Source of the DNA: Symbiodinium natans
Lineage: Eukaryota > Sar > Dinophyceae > Suessiales > Symbiodiniaceae
Reading direction: 5' to 3'
Assembly: GCA_905221605.1 (NCBI GenBank)
Contig: CAJNDS010002479.1
Location: 983,501 to 1,047,500 of the forward strand
Length of the DNA: 64,000 nt
Shown here: piece by piece, positions 1-10,886 of the stretch
Layout of the letters: each line of letters starts with the position of its first letter
How positions within the stretch are numbered: position 1 is the stretch's first letter
Notes under the pieces: model-generated
What the model was told of the DNA's origin: nothing
The model's database searches: none
The model's input: only the letters and a program-made list of their open reading frames with translations
Position numbers and translations under genes: made by a program

Positions 1-200
1 GACAGTACTGTCTATAGAAATATTAAAGAATATTTGTATACAGACATGCACTTACCTGTAAATGGCTGTAATTATATTCTATAATTACCATTTACCTCTA
101 GGTAAGACTTAGAAGGTCATTTGTTTACATTCCCGTCAAGGTGTGTTACGCTCCTGTACGTGAGAAGGCTTTAGCTGAGCACTCAGGCTTAAGCTTAAGA

Positions 201-795
201 GTTTAGGGTTTAGGGTTTAGGGTTTAGGGTTAATTAGGGTTTAGGGTTTAGGGTTTAGGGTTTAAGAGCTCCTGGTCGAGCAGTTTCTCGTTTAGGCTCG
301 TCGTTTGGAACATCGAAAAACACCCACCCACCCACCCACCCACCCACCCACCCGGAGTTCCCATAACATTAAGAAGTACAAAGTTTCTTCTTATTATTAG
401 GATGGCCCACCAACAAATTAATGGGGTTCGCAAGGGTTTAGGGTCTTAAGGGTTTAGGGTCTCAAGGGTTTAGGGCCTCAAGGATTTAGGGTCTCAAGGG
501 TTTAGGGTCTCAAGGGTTTAGGGTTTAGGGTCTCAAGGGTTTAGGGTCTCAAGGGTTTAGGGTCTCAAGGGTTTAGGGTCTCAAGGGTTTAGGGTCTCCA
601 GGATTTAGGGTCTCAAGAGGTTTAGGGTCTCAAGGGTTTAGGGTCTCAAGGGTTTAGGGTCTCCAGGATTTAGGGTCTCAAGGGTTTAGGGTCTCAAGGG
701 TTTAGGGCCTCAAGGATTTAGGGCCTCAAGGGTTTAGGGTCTCAAGGGTTTAGGGTCTCAAGGGTTTAGGGTCTCAAGGGTTTAGGGTCTCAAGG
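201..795 (+). repeat. TTTAGGG array followed by a 16-bp minisatellite
   Basis: Telomeric TTTAGGG units (201-265) lead into a unique segment with a run of CCCA repeats (about 321-352). From about 430 to 795 a homogeneous 16-bp unit, GGGTTTAGGGTCTCAA, is repeated more than 20 times with point variants. The unit contains one telomeric 7-mer, so it looks like local amplification of a degenerate telomeric array. No coding signal is seen. Confidence 0.85.
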
Positions 796-805
796 CCAGG
801 CCTAT

Positions 806-900
806 GCACACGAAGCCCCGGGCCGATGCCCACGAAGGCCCATGCCCACGAATTCGTGGGCATAGGCCCGGCGGCCCACAAATTCGTGGGCAAAGGGTAC
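806..900. repeat. Palindromic GCCCACGAATTCGTGGGC element
   Basis: GCCCACGAA and TTCGTGGGC occur in direct and inverted orientation, forming a hairpin-like block. A related block lies at 61165-61310 near the other end of the window. Both are preceded by the segment AAGAGCTCCTGGTCGAGCAG (about 265 and 61138), so they belong to one repeat family. Confidence 0.7.
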
Positions 901-1016
901 CCTTTCCGAGGTTACTCTGCGTCTAGGTTTACTGCGATTCGGTGCTACAGGAGATGGGCCCTACACCCGATCCTCCTAGGTTTTCGTGCTTAGGGTTTCG
1001 GGTCCCTAAACCCTAA

Positions 1017-1106
1017 ACCCCTAAGCTCAAGTTATCCCACCCTAAACCCTAAACCCTAAACCCTAAACCCTAAACCCTAAACCCTAAACCCTAAACCCTA
1101 AACCCA
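1017..1106 (-). repeat. CCCTAAA array
   Basis: About ten near-perfect CCCTAAA units. A GC-rich non-repeat stretch (1107-1212) follows, and TTTAGGG units start again near 1213. This is the array-exon-array arrangement seen across the window, but no reading frame in 1107-1212 could be assigned to a family. Confidence 0.85.
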
Positions 1107-1734
1107 AGTTGGCACATGCCTAGGCACAGGCGGGAGTCGGCATTGGCGTCGGGGGTAACTTCCTTTCCCTCGACATCCTCTGCGAGCTCCTGCCGAAGGC
1201 AGGGTGCACGGTTTAGGAATTATAGGGTTTAGGGTTTAGGGTTTGGGGTTGAGGGTTTAGGGTGTAGGGCTTTGATTGTTTTTGGGTGAAGGCGGCAGTA
1301 CATGAATTTAGGCTTAGGGGTTTAGGGCAGGGATGTCCTTGCAAGCTCCTGCCAAAAGCCACAATGACAGGGTTCTCACGCTTCTTGAAAAGGACTCAAA
1401 GGGGTGCATCACAAAATCATTGATAAGTGCTCGGTTTTGTAAAGTGTTTCTTTAGCCCGATCAGCGGCCCAGCAACACGGCTTGACGTGCGGACATTTCC
1501 AAAGAAATCTGTGTCCATCTTTTTTAGCTTTGCCCGGTTTTCCCGTTTTGTTACGGGAGTGAAACCCAGCAAGTTGTGCTACTGGGAAGAAGGGGCCCAG
1601 AATTGAGGTCTAACATAACATTGCCGCAGCTTTCCGGTTCGAGGAAGTTCCCGAAGCCTCCAAGTGAACCCATCGAATCTAAACCGCAAATGCAAAATGA
1701 GGCTCGTTTCGTGACCCTTTTTTAAGATCCCAAA

Positions 1735-1940
1735 CCGAGTACAAGGGCCATATGATGAGGAGCATTTTAAGGGAAAACGTTAGGCCTTTAGGGGTACAGC
1801 CTTAGGGGGGTTACGAGTCTTAATCCCTTGAGCAGTAGGTGCCTCCTCCTTGCACAGGATGCGCGAGGCCCTTTCTGCAATGCTTTGCAGTTCTTCTGGC
1901 CGATCGGAACCTCGGCTTCGGGTGTGTGTTTATGGCTCAG
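1735..1940. repeat. Dispersed repeat K, copy 1 (no telomeric insert)
   Basis: This segment resembles 9055-9290. Shared blocks include AAGGGCCATAT, GGTTACGAGTCT(T/G)AATC, CCTCCTCC, and the stretch around TTTCTGCAATGC and TTGCAGTTCTTCT. Here the block after 'TTGAG' runs straight into CCTCCTCC. Copy 2 has about 40 bp of telomeric repeat at that point. Function unknown. Confidence 0.7.
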
Positions 1941-2734
1941 GGTTGGGGCCCTGAGCTCTAAAGAGCCCACAACAGAGAGGCCCCGAAAACCCTAAGCCCT
2001 AAGCCCTAAGCCCTAAACCCTAAACCCTAAACCCTAAACCCTAAACCCAATGTCGAAGCCAACCCGAAGACCCGAAGCCAACCCTAAACGGCGATCATGG
2101 GACAACAGTGTCAGGGCGTTCGGGCTTTAGGGTGCAGGTGTAGTCGTTCTCCTTACGGTTGCCTTATATAGGGTTTAGAGTTTAGGGGGTCGGGTTGAAC
2201 CCTGGGCCCTAAGCCACGCGCTCCATGGACCCCTCAATAATTTTCCCCAACAGCCAACCCGAATCCCTGAATCCCTAAGCCCTAAACCCTGTACAACAAC
2301 CTATGTAATCAGAAGCCTTTGTAATCGAGGTAAGGGACCATATTAAAGCCTTAAAACCCTAAAATCCTAAACCCTAAACCTAAACCTTACAGGCCCTTAA
2401 AACCCAACCCTAGCCACCCCCTCCCCCCCCCCCGCCGCCGTGGTGTTGTTGTGGGTAGGTTTTAGGTTGGTTTTAGAAACCGTAAACAAACCCGAACTCC
2501 TCGCCTCCCCCCGCCCCCATGGTATCCCCCCTCCAACCCCCCCCCCCCCCCTCCCAAGGGGGATGGGAAACCCTAAAGCGACCATGAACTACAAGCGCGA
2601 AACACCATGGGGTGCGTGAATGCTGACGCTAAACCCTTTAAAACCCTAAGCCGCAAGCCTATAACCCTAAACCTATGACCCTCATCTACTCAAGCCCTTT
2701 CATGATTCCTGAACCCTAAACCCGAACCCGTATA

Positions 2735-2822
2735 AGCCCAAACACAGAGGCAGCATGATTCTGCTGCTCTGCGCTTGGTGCACCCTTGAGCTCTACGGTT
2801 GGCGCTGCTTTGGCTGTTGGAA
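2735..2822 (+). CDS. Candidate exon, unidentified hydrophobic segment
   Basis: A GC-rich non-repeat island between CCCTAAA-like sequence and G-rich sequence. One frame is open and reads GSMILLLCAWCTLELYGW and onward, which is hydrophobic and Cys/Trp-rich. Other frames are also partly open and no family is recognised. It might be a membrane-segment exon of a gene upstream of the MFS exons, or chance. Splice sites are not resolved. Confidence 0.2.
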
Positions 2823-3297
2823 GGGGGGGGGTTGGGGAGGGGGGTTTTGGGAAGCTTAAACCCTAAACCCTAAACGTTTGGTGCAGGGTTTCATGGTAAA
2901 CAAACAGGTTTAGGCAGGGACTCAGTGCGGAGGCCAACCTAGAAATTTCGGGCTTCAGTACTTCGGGAAAGGCTTTAGGGTTTTGGGGTTTGCGGTGTAA
3001 CGGTTTAGGGTTTGCTCGAGTGTATGGGGGTTCAGGGTCTGGTTTGGGGATGCAGGGTTTCAGAGTGATCGGGTTTAGCTTTCGGGTTTAGGGTTATAGG
3101 GCTTGTAGGTTTCAGGGTTCGGGGTTAGAGGGCTTATGTTTTCGAGCTTTGAGGCTCTGAAAGCCTAAACCCTAAACCCTAAACCCTAAACCCTAAACCC
3201 TAATTTTGGGAAGGGGGCCCCTCTAAACCCTTGACAAACCCAAGACCCTAAACCCAACATCCCAAACCAACAAGCCTTTTTGGCTATTGAAGAAAGG

Positions 3298-3376
3298 ATG
3301 CCCTAAACCCTAAACCCTAAACCCTAAACCCTAAACCCTAAACCCTAAACCCTAAACCCTAAACCCTAAACCCTAA
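3298..3376 (-). repeat. CCCTAAA array
   Basis: Eleven consecutive CCCTAAA units. A shorter array lies at 3166-3204, and TTTAGGG units start again at about 3468. Confidence 0.9.
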
Positions 3377-3850
3377 CAGGGGGGGAAGAGTTCGTTCCTT
3401 TAGGGCCAGGACCGGGGTCAAGGCTGATGGTTCGGGTTCGATGTATAGGATGGTCGTTTTCGGGGGTTTAGGGTTTAGGGTTTAGGGTTTAGGGTTAGGG
3501 TTTGATGTGTAGGATAGTGGTTTTTTGAGGGTTCAGTGTTTAGGGTTTAGGGCTGGGGTTTCGCGTCCCAATCTTCCAGCCCTCCCACGGGCGCTTCTGT
3601 ACACACGTCCACCATCACTTAAACAGACAACGTGGCTCAGGGTTTCCTGATCAGGGTGACTTGGGGTTTAAGCATAAACCCTAAAACCCTACACTCTAGA
3701 ACCTGAAACCCTCAAACCCTAAACCCTAAAACCTGGAACTTAGGTCCTTGAGCCTGCATTTCCTGAGACCCAGGCCTTGGGACATATAGAGTGGGCCCTC
3801 ATGGGGGTTTGCGATTTGGGTTTAGGATTTAGGGTTTAGGGTTTAGGGTG

Positions 3851-3968
3851 TCCTTATTATCAGGGATCCTACTAACTGGGGGGTCTATATCGGGGGTCCA
3901 CTATTTTCGTAAACCCCCCCACCCTTTTGTATTTGCTGGGTCCCCTTTTTCCCTCAAAAAGGGAGTCC
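3851..3968. repeat. Palindromic element family H (copy)
   Basis: Contains GTCCTTATTATCAGGGATCC and related words, also found at about 28366-28410, 42330-42415 and 54545-54625 (consensus around CCTTATTnTnAGGnATCCTA and GGACTCC). The copies look like short non-autonomous elements. There is no coding capacity. Confidence 0.5.
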
Positions 3969-4194
3969 TTGTTCTGTCTATGTTAGTGTGAGTTCTAAGA
4001 CAAGGACCTCAAACGTTTTTCATACCTCGGAAATCCCGAAACCAGAACAACGCTGGCGCCAAGGCGCTCTGTCATTGTTTGCCGCCGTACCGATGGCTGC
4101 TGCATTTGTGCTGTCTCTGCGTTTTCTTCCTGAGCCTCCTGGATGCATTTTTTGGGCCCGGGCTTGAGTTCCCCTTACGATGTTATCTGTGGGT

Positions 4195-4298
4195 TTAGGG
4201 TTTAGGGTTTAGGGTTTAGGGTTTAGGGTTTAGGGTTTAGGGTTTAGGGTTTAGGGTTTAGGGTTTAGGGTTTAGGGTTTAGGGTTTAGGGTTTAGGG
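4195..4298 (+). repeat. Perfect TTTAGGG array
   Basis: About 15 perfect TTTAGGG units in a row. Directly after it (about 4345-4465) is a separate tandem repeat of about 41 bp built around GGGACTTTGAACCTAATTTA and ACCTTATAACCCAATTTA, repeated about three times. Confidence 0.95.
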
Positions 4299-4766
4299 TA
4301 TTTAGCAACCTTCGTTTTCAAGCAGGGCCGCCTTCAAGGGACTTTGAACCTAATTTTGGAACCCTATAACCCAATTTGGGGACTTTGAACCTAATTTAGG
4401 AACCTTATAACCCAATTTAGGGACTTTGAACCTAATTTAGGAACCTTATAACCCAATTTAGGGCTCTTATGCCTCTACTTTAACTTGGGGGGGCCCGGCC
4501 TTCGACCTATAGCTGCCTATGCACCTTCAAGTAGCCACCCATACTGTAGCCTTATATAAGGAGTTGGGCACCATACATCCCCCCCTTAACTTTACAGGAA
4601 TTGTAGGACACCTACTTCCCCTGTACCCTAAACACCTGAAACTGAAGGCAAGTTGAGGAAGCTACCCTAAACCCGAAACCCTAAACCCTAAACCCTAAAC
4701 CCTAAACCCTAAACCCTACACTGTTGGCCCTACACCCTCTTTGCCTCGGCCATTTTCACGCCAAAG

Positions 4767-4806
4767 GTCGCCGCACTGGCTCCTGGAGCAGGGACAGACG
4801 TCGCAG
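4767..4806 (+). CDS. Candidate exon between CCCTAAA and TTTAGGG arrays
   Basis: A GC-rich 40-nt island with a possible acceptor (TTTTCACGCCAAAG) and a good GT donor (CGCAG|GTGGGG). One frame reads VAALAPGAGTDVA; a second (SPHWLLEQGQTSQ) is also open. A CCCTAAA array lies 5' and a TTTAGGG array 3', as for better-supported exons. No family assignment. It may belong to the transporter gene or to another gene. Confidence 0.3.
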
Positions 4807-5154
4807 GTGGGGTGTAGAATTCGGTTTAGGGTTTAGGGTTTAGGGTTCAGTGTTTAGGGTCTAGGGTTTAGGGTCTAGGGTTTAGGGGTTCAGGGCTACT
4901 TCTCGCAGAAAGTTATGTACTTTACATCTCCCCATACTCTTCAAGGCGGTATGTAGGGTGTCCGACTCCCTAATTCCTTGCTGAGAAAAGGAAATTTCAA
5001 GGCGTTTAGGGCTTACGCTTTTTTGATTTTTCGGGTTAGGGTTCGGGACGCGGCCACCGGGCTGCTGAGCCCTATTTTGAATTGGGTTCCGGTGCTAAAA
5101 GCAAATACCAAGACCCCATCATATCCCCAAACGCCAAGCCCATGTTTGCATGAT

Positions 5155-5310
5155 TCCGTACTTCTAAGAAATTTTCAGCATAACCCTTTGGCATACCGTA
5201 CCCGTAAAAAAAAAAACTAAGGGCTTTGGTAAAATCCTTCCTTATGTCCTCCTTCTACAGGTTAAGGGGTATGGGTTTAAGGTACGTTGACTCATTCGTA
5301 GATGACTGGG
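5155..5310. repeat. Palindromic element family I, copy 1
   Basis: Shares CTTCCTTAT..CC..CT.CTACAGGTTAAGGGGTATGGGTTT and GTACGTTGA with 55425-55560. The left part (CTTTGGCATACC) is the approximate reverse complement of the right (GGTATGGGTTTAAGG), giving a foldback structure. No ORF of its own. Confidence 0.6.
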
Positions 5311-6454
5311 TTGTAGGGTTATCTGTTGGAAATGGTTTCTCCACCGAACTCATAGTGCCGACCTTGCAGTATCCGCATTCTCTTGTCTGAGGGCCTCCCT
5401 CGTGTAAAAAAGCACGGAACCAAAATCCCCAACCACGAATGTAGGCAATACGGGTTATTATAGGAGACCCCCCTCCCAAACATGACGGTTTGGGGCACCC
5501 ACAGATATCTCGAACAGAAGCAGCACGCAGTTTGGGAGCTGCCGAGTACATTGCATTCGGTAGGTCCTGTGGAAAGCACCCCGATGTATATGCAATTCGC
5601 AGGGTTTAGGGTTTAGGAGTTTGGGGGGAGGTGCTCAAATGCATTCGCTGTCTCCTGGACAGTACATGGTGCACGTTTGGACTCAGGAGTGGGGCTTATA
5701 GGGTTGAGCTAGCAGGTGTTTTGGGTTTTGGGCTTTGGGTTTTGTGTTAAGGGGTTTGGGCTGTCACTGGAAAAATCCCCCCATGCATTCCACTCTTCGT
5801 GAAAAGCGAGTTTGGAATCACGACCCGTTAGCCGTCGAATCTGCACCCGAAGACCTACCATCCCATAACTCGTTCCCGAGCACAAGAAGCCCTCTCAGCC
5901 CTTGAGCTAGAGGCAAGCTTCCGTCCATTTTGTGCGCAACATGGGCAAAGCCTCTAGACGACGTCACACCTCAACCGCCTCAACCTACACCCCCTCCATA
6001 CTACCCCCCCTAGGTCGGCCCCTTGCGTAGCCTTAATTCGGCTTAATTACCCCTAAGCTATGGGGCAAACCTAGGGGGCAGTATAGAGGGGGGCAGTGGG
6101 AAACCCTTCTGTACGGTTTAGGGCTAGAAGGCGCGTGCCACACTGGAGTACCTGGCGCGTCTCAATGGCGTCGGGAGCCCAGGGCCCTTTAGGGGTTAGC
6201 GTCTTAGAGTTTTGGGTTTAGGGTTTAGGGCTTCCCTTAAACCCTTATAAACCCTAAACCCCAAACGCTAAACCCTAAACTGAGGGGTTAGAGCCCCGTC
6301 GGGCCAGTTAGGCTTCGGCCTCATCGCTAAGCCCCGGAACTCCCGGGTCCCGTCCGAAACTAAGCCCCGAACCCCCTACGCCCTGCAACTCCCTAAGCTC
6401 CTAACACAATACCCCCCTAAACTCCCAAAGTTTCGAAACTCCCTAAACCCCAAA

Positions 6455-6662
6455 CCCCAGGCCCTGCACCCCAAACCCCCAAACCCCCCAACCCCCAAAC
6501 CACCAAACGGCCAAACCCCCCAAGTCCCCCAAACCCCGAAACCCCCAAAGCCCCAAACCCCCAAACCCCCCAAACCCCCTAAACCCCCAAACCCCCAAAC
6601 CCCCCAAACCCCCAAACCCCCGAACCCCCCAAACCCCCCAAACCCCCCAACCCCCCCAAACC
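6455..6662 (-). repeat. CCCCCAAA-type degenerate array
   Basis: About 200 bp of CCCCCAAA and CCCCAAA units, a C-rich derivative of the telomeric repeat. Long glycine/tryptophan-rich frames here (GVWGFGGLGG-like, minus strand) are translation of the repeat, not a protein. Confidence 0.85.
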
Positions 6663-6671
6663 CTGCAAAAG

Positions 6672-6749
6672 GTCCAGACATCCTTCGGAAAGCTAGCTGC
6701 GCCTGAGCCGGTCCACCTCCAGCAGAGGGAGCAGGCTCGGGGGCATCTA
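6672..6749 (+). CDS. Candidate exon, Gln-rich helix
   Basis: A non-repeat island after the C-rich array with possible acceptors CAAAAG|GT and GTCCAG|AC. The open frame reads TSFGKLAAPEPVHLQQREQA and onward, a hydrophilic, helix-like sequence. No GT donor stands out. No family recognised. Confidence 0.3.
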
Positions 6750-7432
6750 GGGTCTCGAGGGTACTCAAGTGTCAAATCTTCCGAAATCCTAGACCCTTCA
6801 TGTTGGTTCTATAGGGTTTAGCACTTCGTAGCCTTTAATCCCTGAACCCTAAACCCAAACCCTAAACCCTGAAAGCATTTTGTTCTTTCGGGTAGGGGCT
6901 TGGGGGCTTTGCAGTCGTGAAGCCACTCGAAGCTTATAGGGTTCTTCAGGGAGGGGGGTTCAAGGTTGGCATGGAACCAAGGCTCGCTAGTACTCCCCCC
7001 ATTACTCTCTTAGGCTCACAAGGTTCCCTAGGTACCTACCCCTCCTACTCCTAACCCTAAGCCCCAAACCCCAAACCCCAAACCCCAAACCCCAAACCCC
7101 AAACCCCAAACCCCAAACCCCAAACCCTAAACCCTAAACCCTAAACCCTAAATTTAAGAGCCTCCGGCTCAAGCCGCCGACCCCGCTGGAGCATAGTTGA
7201 AAGGTTTAAACGCGTTCGTTAGGTCAAAGGAGGGGTGGGTATTTCCTAAAGGGCCCCTATGTCCTGTGCGAAACCGCCTATGGTCCGTGAGTTTTTGCCG
7301 TGTGGGGGCCTGGCCCTCCATGGAAAAGCTGTTCGGGGACCCCCCCCTACCCCCCCTTTGGGGGGGTAAGGGGGGAAAGAGGGAGGTTTTCACCTCCTTT
7401 TCACATGCAACACGCCGCCAGGGTCGGCGGAC

Positions 7433-7529
7433 CCTAAACCCTAAACCCTAAACCCTAAACCCTAAACCCTAAACCCTTAACCCTTAACCCTTAACCCTTA
7501 ACCCTTAACCCTTAACCCTTACCCTAAAC
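7433..7529 (-). repeat. CCCTAAA array switching to CCCTTAA
   Basis: CCCTAAA units (7433-7473) change abruptly to about seven CCCTTAA units (7474-7520). The variant is homogenised in one block rather than mixed. A non-repeat island (7555-7680) follows with two open frames (for example EGVCFLDGTRWKAVQADGSV), not assigned. Confidence 0.85.
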
Positions 7530-8699
7530 CCTCCCTTAAGAACCCTATAAGAAGCTTGATCCCCGGCATCACTGGAGATTGAAGGCGTATGCTTCCTGGA
7601 CGGGACACGTTGGAAAGCTGTTCAAGCTGACGGCAGTGTGGCTGCTTGGCCCTGTGGAGCTTAGGCGAAGTAGCTGAAGGAGTACACTTTACACTTCTTG
7701 GGATACGATCATCCCCTCTAGAACTGAAAGTGCGACCTTTTTTGTGGGCTTATAAACTCAGCAACTGAGTAGGTTGTAGGCCAAGCCCTAAACCTTAGCC
7801 CTAAACCCTGAACCCTAAACCCTAAACCCTGTAAGCCCTAAACCCTGAACCCTAAACCCTAAAACCTGTATTATTATAGGAAGCCTCGACCTTAAAGCCG
7901 TTTGTACAAGGCGATTGGGTTTCGGCTTCTTCGGTTTAGGGTTGAGACCTCTTTTGGAGGAGGGTCGTAAATCCTAAACCCTAAACCCCAAACCCTAAAC
8001 CCTAAACCCTAAACCCCACACCCTAAACCCTAAAACCTAAACCCTAAACCCTAATTGTCTGGATCTTGAGTTGTGGCTTAGCATGGCTGAGTGCCCTACA
8101 ACGACGGTTTAGGGTCTTGGGCTTAGGGCGATCAGCCAACATCATGTCGCACACAGAGAATTTCCAGATCCCTAAGTGGGGTTTAGGGTTTAGGGTTTTG
8201 GCCTTGGAAGTTGTTACTAAGAAGTTATTATTTCGTGGGGGGGAGGAGAGGGGGGGTGCAGGGATTTTAGGGCTTGTAGTGTCTTTTGTCTACTCCCCCC
8301 CCCCCCCCCCAACACGTAGTTCATGGTCTGTGGTTCATGGTTGGTGTACGGTTGAGGGTTGGGCTGTAGGGTTTAGTGATTTCATGGTTCATGACGGGTT
8401 TCGAGTTTGGGGTTCTGGGTTTTGGGTTGAGGTGTATACAAGTTTATTAGGGTTTCCCCTCTCCCTGTGTGGTTCGTGGTGGGTTTATTGTTCAGGGTTA
8501 GTGGGGGGTTTTCCTTTTTCGGGGTGGTTTTGGGGGAAACGGTCAGGGTTTGAGGGGTACCATGGGGGTGGCGGTCGAGAATGCGGAGCACAGGCGCAAA
8601 TAGCTTTCTAGGCTGCCATTCAGAATGCCCACCTTTGTTCAAACTTTAAGCCTTCTAAACCCTAAACCCTAAACCCTGAACCCTCTTTTTTCCGTTCAG

Positions 8700-8748
8700 C
8701 ACCTCAAGATGCCTCAGGTTCCTGATGGACGCTGCACCTTGGGCTCAC
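8700..8748 (+). CDS. Candidate exon with clear acceptor
   Basis: Preceded by CCCTAAA units and the pyrimidine tract CTCTTTTTTCCGTTCAG, a textbook 3' splice site. It is followed by GTTACG and then a TTTAGGG array of about 200 bp. Frames read HLKMPQVPDGRCTLGSR or TSRCLRFLMDAAPWAH. Protein family unknown. This is one of the clearest intron borders in the first 10 kb. Confidence 0.4.
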
Positions 8749-8753
8749 GTTAC

Positions 8754-8953
8754 GGTTTAGGGTTTAGGGTTTAGGGTTTAGGGTTTAGGGTTTAGGGTTT
8801 AGGGTTTAGGGTTTAGGGTTTAGGGTTTAGGGTTTAGGGTTTAGGGTTTAGGGTTTAGTGTTTAGGGTTTAGGGTTTAGGGTTTAGGGTTTAGGGTTTAG
8901 GGTTTAGGGTTTAGGGTTTAGGGTTTAGGGTTTAGGGTTTAGGGTTTAGGGTT
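8754..8953 (+). repeat. Long TTTAGGG array
   Basis: About 28 units with a single substitution (TTTAGTG). It starts within a few bases of the possible donor of the 8700-8748 exon, so it would form the 5' end of the following intron. Confidence 0.95.
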
Positions 8954-9054
8954 GGGGGTGGAGGGCGTGGAGGCAATGAACGCGAGGTAGTTGATCAGCG
9001 GACTCTACCTCGGACCCCAAGGTCGTACCCTTGGGTTTGGGGACCCTTGTTAAG

Positions 9055-9290
9055 ATGTCTAAGGTAGTATAAGGGCCATATTTGGAGTATATTCAGGGAA
9101 ACCTTTAAGGGTACAACCTTGCGGTTACGAGTCTGAATCACTAGAGCTTAAACCCTAAACCCCAAACCCTGAACCCTAAACCCTATAAGCCCTCCTCCCC
9201 GTATAGGATGTTCGCCCCACGGACGTTTCTGCAATGCCTTGCAGTTCTTCTTGCCAATCGATACCTTAGGGGTACGAGTCTTAATCCTTG
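9055..9290. repeat. Dispersed repeat K, copy 2, with telomeric insert
   Basis: Same family as 1735-1940. Between the 'ACTAGAG' and 'CCTCCTCC' blocks this copy carries about 40 bp of CCCTAAA/CCCCAAA repeats (about 9149-9189) that copy 1 lacks. Either this copy gained a telomeric tract or the other lost one. Confidence 0.65.
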
Positions 9291-10111
9291 AGTTGAGTGG
9301 CTGCGCAGGGTTTAGGCTTAGGGTTCGGGGTTCAGAAGATCGCCGACAGCTTTGTTAAGAGTTTAGGGTTTCGGGTTTCCTAAACCCGAACACCATTAAG
9401 CCCTTGCAATCACCACCCACGAGCAAGGAGGCTTTCCTACAGTAGCTACTTACCTACACCTTGGTAGCGGTCTTGTACATCTTACTTCATGACCCTCAGC
9501 CCTAAACCCCAAACCCTAAACTCTAAACTCTATAAACCCTAAACCCTTGAGCTTCCGGGGTTTAGGGTTTAGGCCTGAGATTGACAGAGCGCTTCTGTTC
9601 GACTTTCCTGGGTCGATGGTTTTGGGGTCTTTGGTGGCCTCTTGAAGGGTTTAGGGCTCAGGGTTTAGGGTTTAGGGTTTCGGGTTTAGGGTTTAGGGAA
9701 CCCCCTTTAAGCCGAGAATCTAATGTTGCGGTTTCCGTACTTTGGGGGAGGCCGGAGAGGCTTGTTCTTCGGGTTTAGGGTTTAGGGCTTTGGCTGCCCT
9801 AAACCCTAAGCCCTCAACCTTGAGGTCTACGTGAGCCTCGTCTTGCCGCGAGCTGAGACGTAGGGCTTTTGGCCGTGTTTTTCTTGGTCGTGTTGAGGCT
9901 TAGGGATCAGGGCTTTGGAGCTAAATCCCTACAACCCTATTACCCTACAATCCTAAAACTCTAGACCCTACAACCCTCAAGCTCTAAACCCTTTATCCTG
10001 TCACCCTCAAAAGCCCTACAACCCTGAAACCCTTAACCTACAACCCTGAAACCCTAATAAACCCTACAACCCTGAAAACCTTAACCCTTACAGAGTCAGA
10101 CGGAGGAACCT

Positions 10112-10203
10112 AGTGGGGTTTAGGGTTTAGGGTTTAGGGTTTAGGGTTTAGGGTTTAGGGTTTAGGGTTTAGGGTTTAGGGTTTAGGGTTTAGGGTTTAG
10201 GAT
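10112..10203 (+). repeat. TTTAGGG array
   Basis: Thirteen perfect units, preceded by GTGGG|GTTTAGGG. Further TTTAGGG blocks lie at 10335-10381 and 10462-10500. A stretch ending in CACACAG at 10433-10439 could be an acceptor for a very short exon, but this cannot be supported further. Confidence 0.9.
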
Positions 10204-10682
10204 TAGGGTGTTAAGTGGCACCATTGAATCCTTGTATTTTTTCTCAGTAGTGTTTCAGCTGTGGGAGGTCTCGGAAGCCTTAGGGAATGCTTGGGAAGGG
10301 AGTTTTGGGCAAGGGTTCGGTTTTGGGTTTTGGGGTTTAGGGTTTAGGGTTTAGGGTTTAGCGTTTAGGGTTTAGGGTTTTGGGGCCCGAAGCCCCTCAA
10401 TCCGAAGCCATAGGCTGGGTCCCACTCTCTTCACACAGCCGGCGGCCGCTTGGCACAAAGGGGTTTAGGGTTTAGGGTTTAGGGTTTAGGGTTTAGGGTT
10501 CAGGGGCAAGGCGCCCCCGTGTGGGGGTTCTTCTGGTGCAGAGGTTCCGGGTTGTTGATTCTTAAATTTTTTGGGGCTTCATAGGCGCCTGCGTAGCCAG
10601 CCCCCCACAATGCGCTAAACCCCAAAGAGACGCTGAAGCCCTAAACAAAGTAGGCACAGGTTGGCGTAGACCACAAGATCAA

Positions 10683-10823
10683 GAACCCTAAACCCTAAAC
10701 CCTAAAACCTAAACCCTAAACCCTAAACCCTAAACCCTAAACCCTAAGCCCTAAACCCCTAAACCCCTAAACCCCTAAACCCTAAACCCTAAACCCTAAA
10801 CCCTAAACCCTAAACCCTAACCC
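10683..10823 (-). repeat. CCCTAAA array before a candidate exon
   Basis: About 20 units, some CCCCTAAA. It ends in CCCTAACCCAG, which serves as the 3' splice-site context of the next exon, so the array reaches the acceptor itself. Confidence 0.9.
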
Positions 10824-10825
10824 AG

Positions 10826-10886
10826 GTGGGCGCGATCGAGGATGCCGTCCCTGTGGAGCAGCCTCCTGTCAGGGCCCAAGATTTGG
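10826..10886 (+). CDS. Candidate exon, acidic segment, possibly N-terminal to the MFS transporter
   Basis: Acceptor CCTAACCCAG|GTGGGC directly at the end of a CCCTAAA array. Possible donor GG|GTTTGA, followed by TTTAGGG-type sequence. The open frame begins VGAIEDAVPVEQPPVRAQDL. An acidic stretch before TM1 is common in MFS proteins related to SV2/SVOP, and TM1-like sequence follows at 12743. The link to that gene is inference from position. Confidence 0.4.

Noticed and set aside
430-795. CRISPR-like array
   Set aside because: The 16-bp units are directly tandem without spacers and the window is eukaryotic.
1-1106. Chromosome end or subtelomere
   Set aside because: Telomeric repeats alternate orientation throughout all 64 kb and are interrupted by exons and elements, so the window start is not a telomere.
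6376-6775. 130- and 110-codon Gly/Trp-rich minus-strand frames
   Set aside because: They are translation of the CCCCCAAA array (GVWGFGGL pattern), with no independent coding signal.
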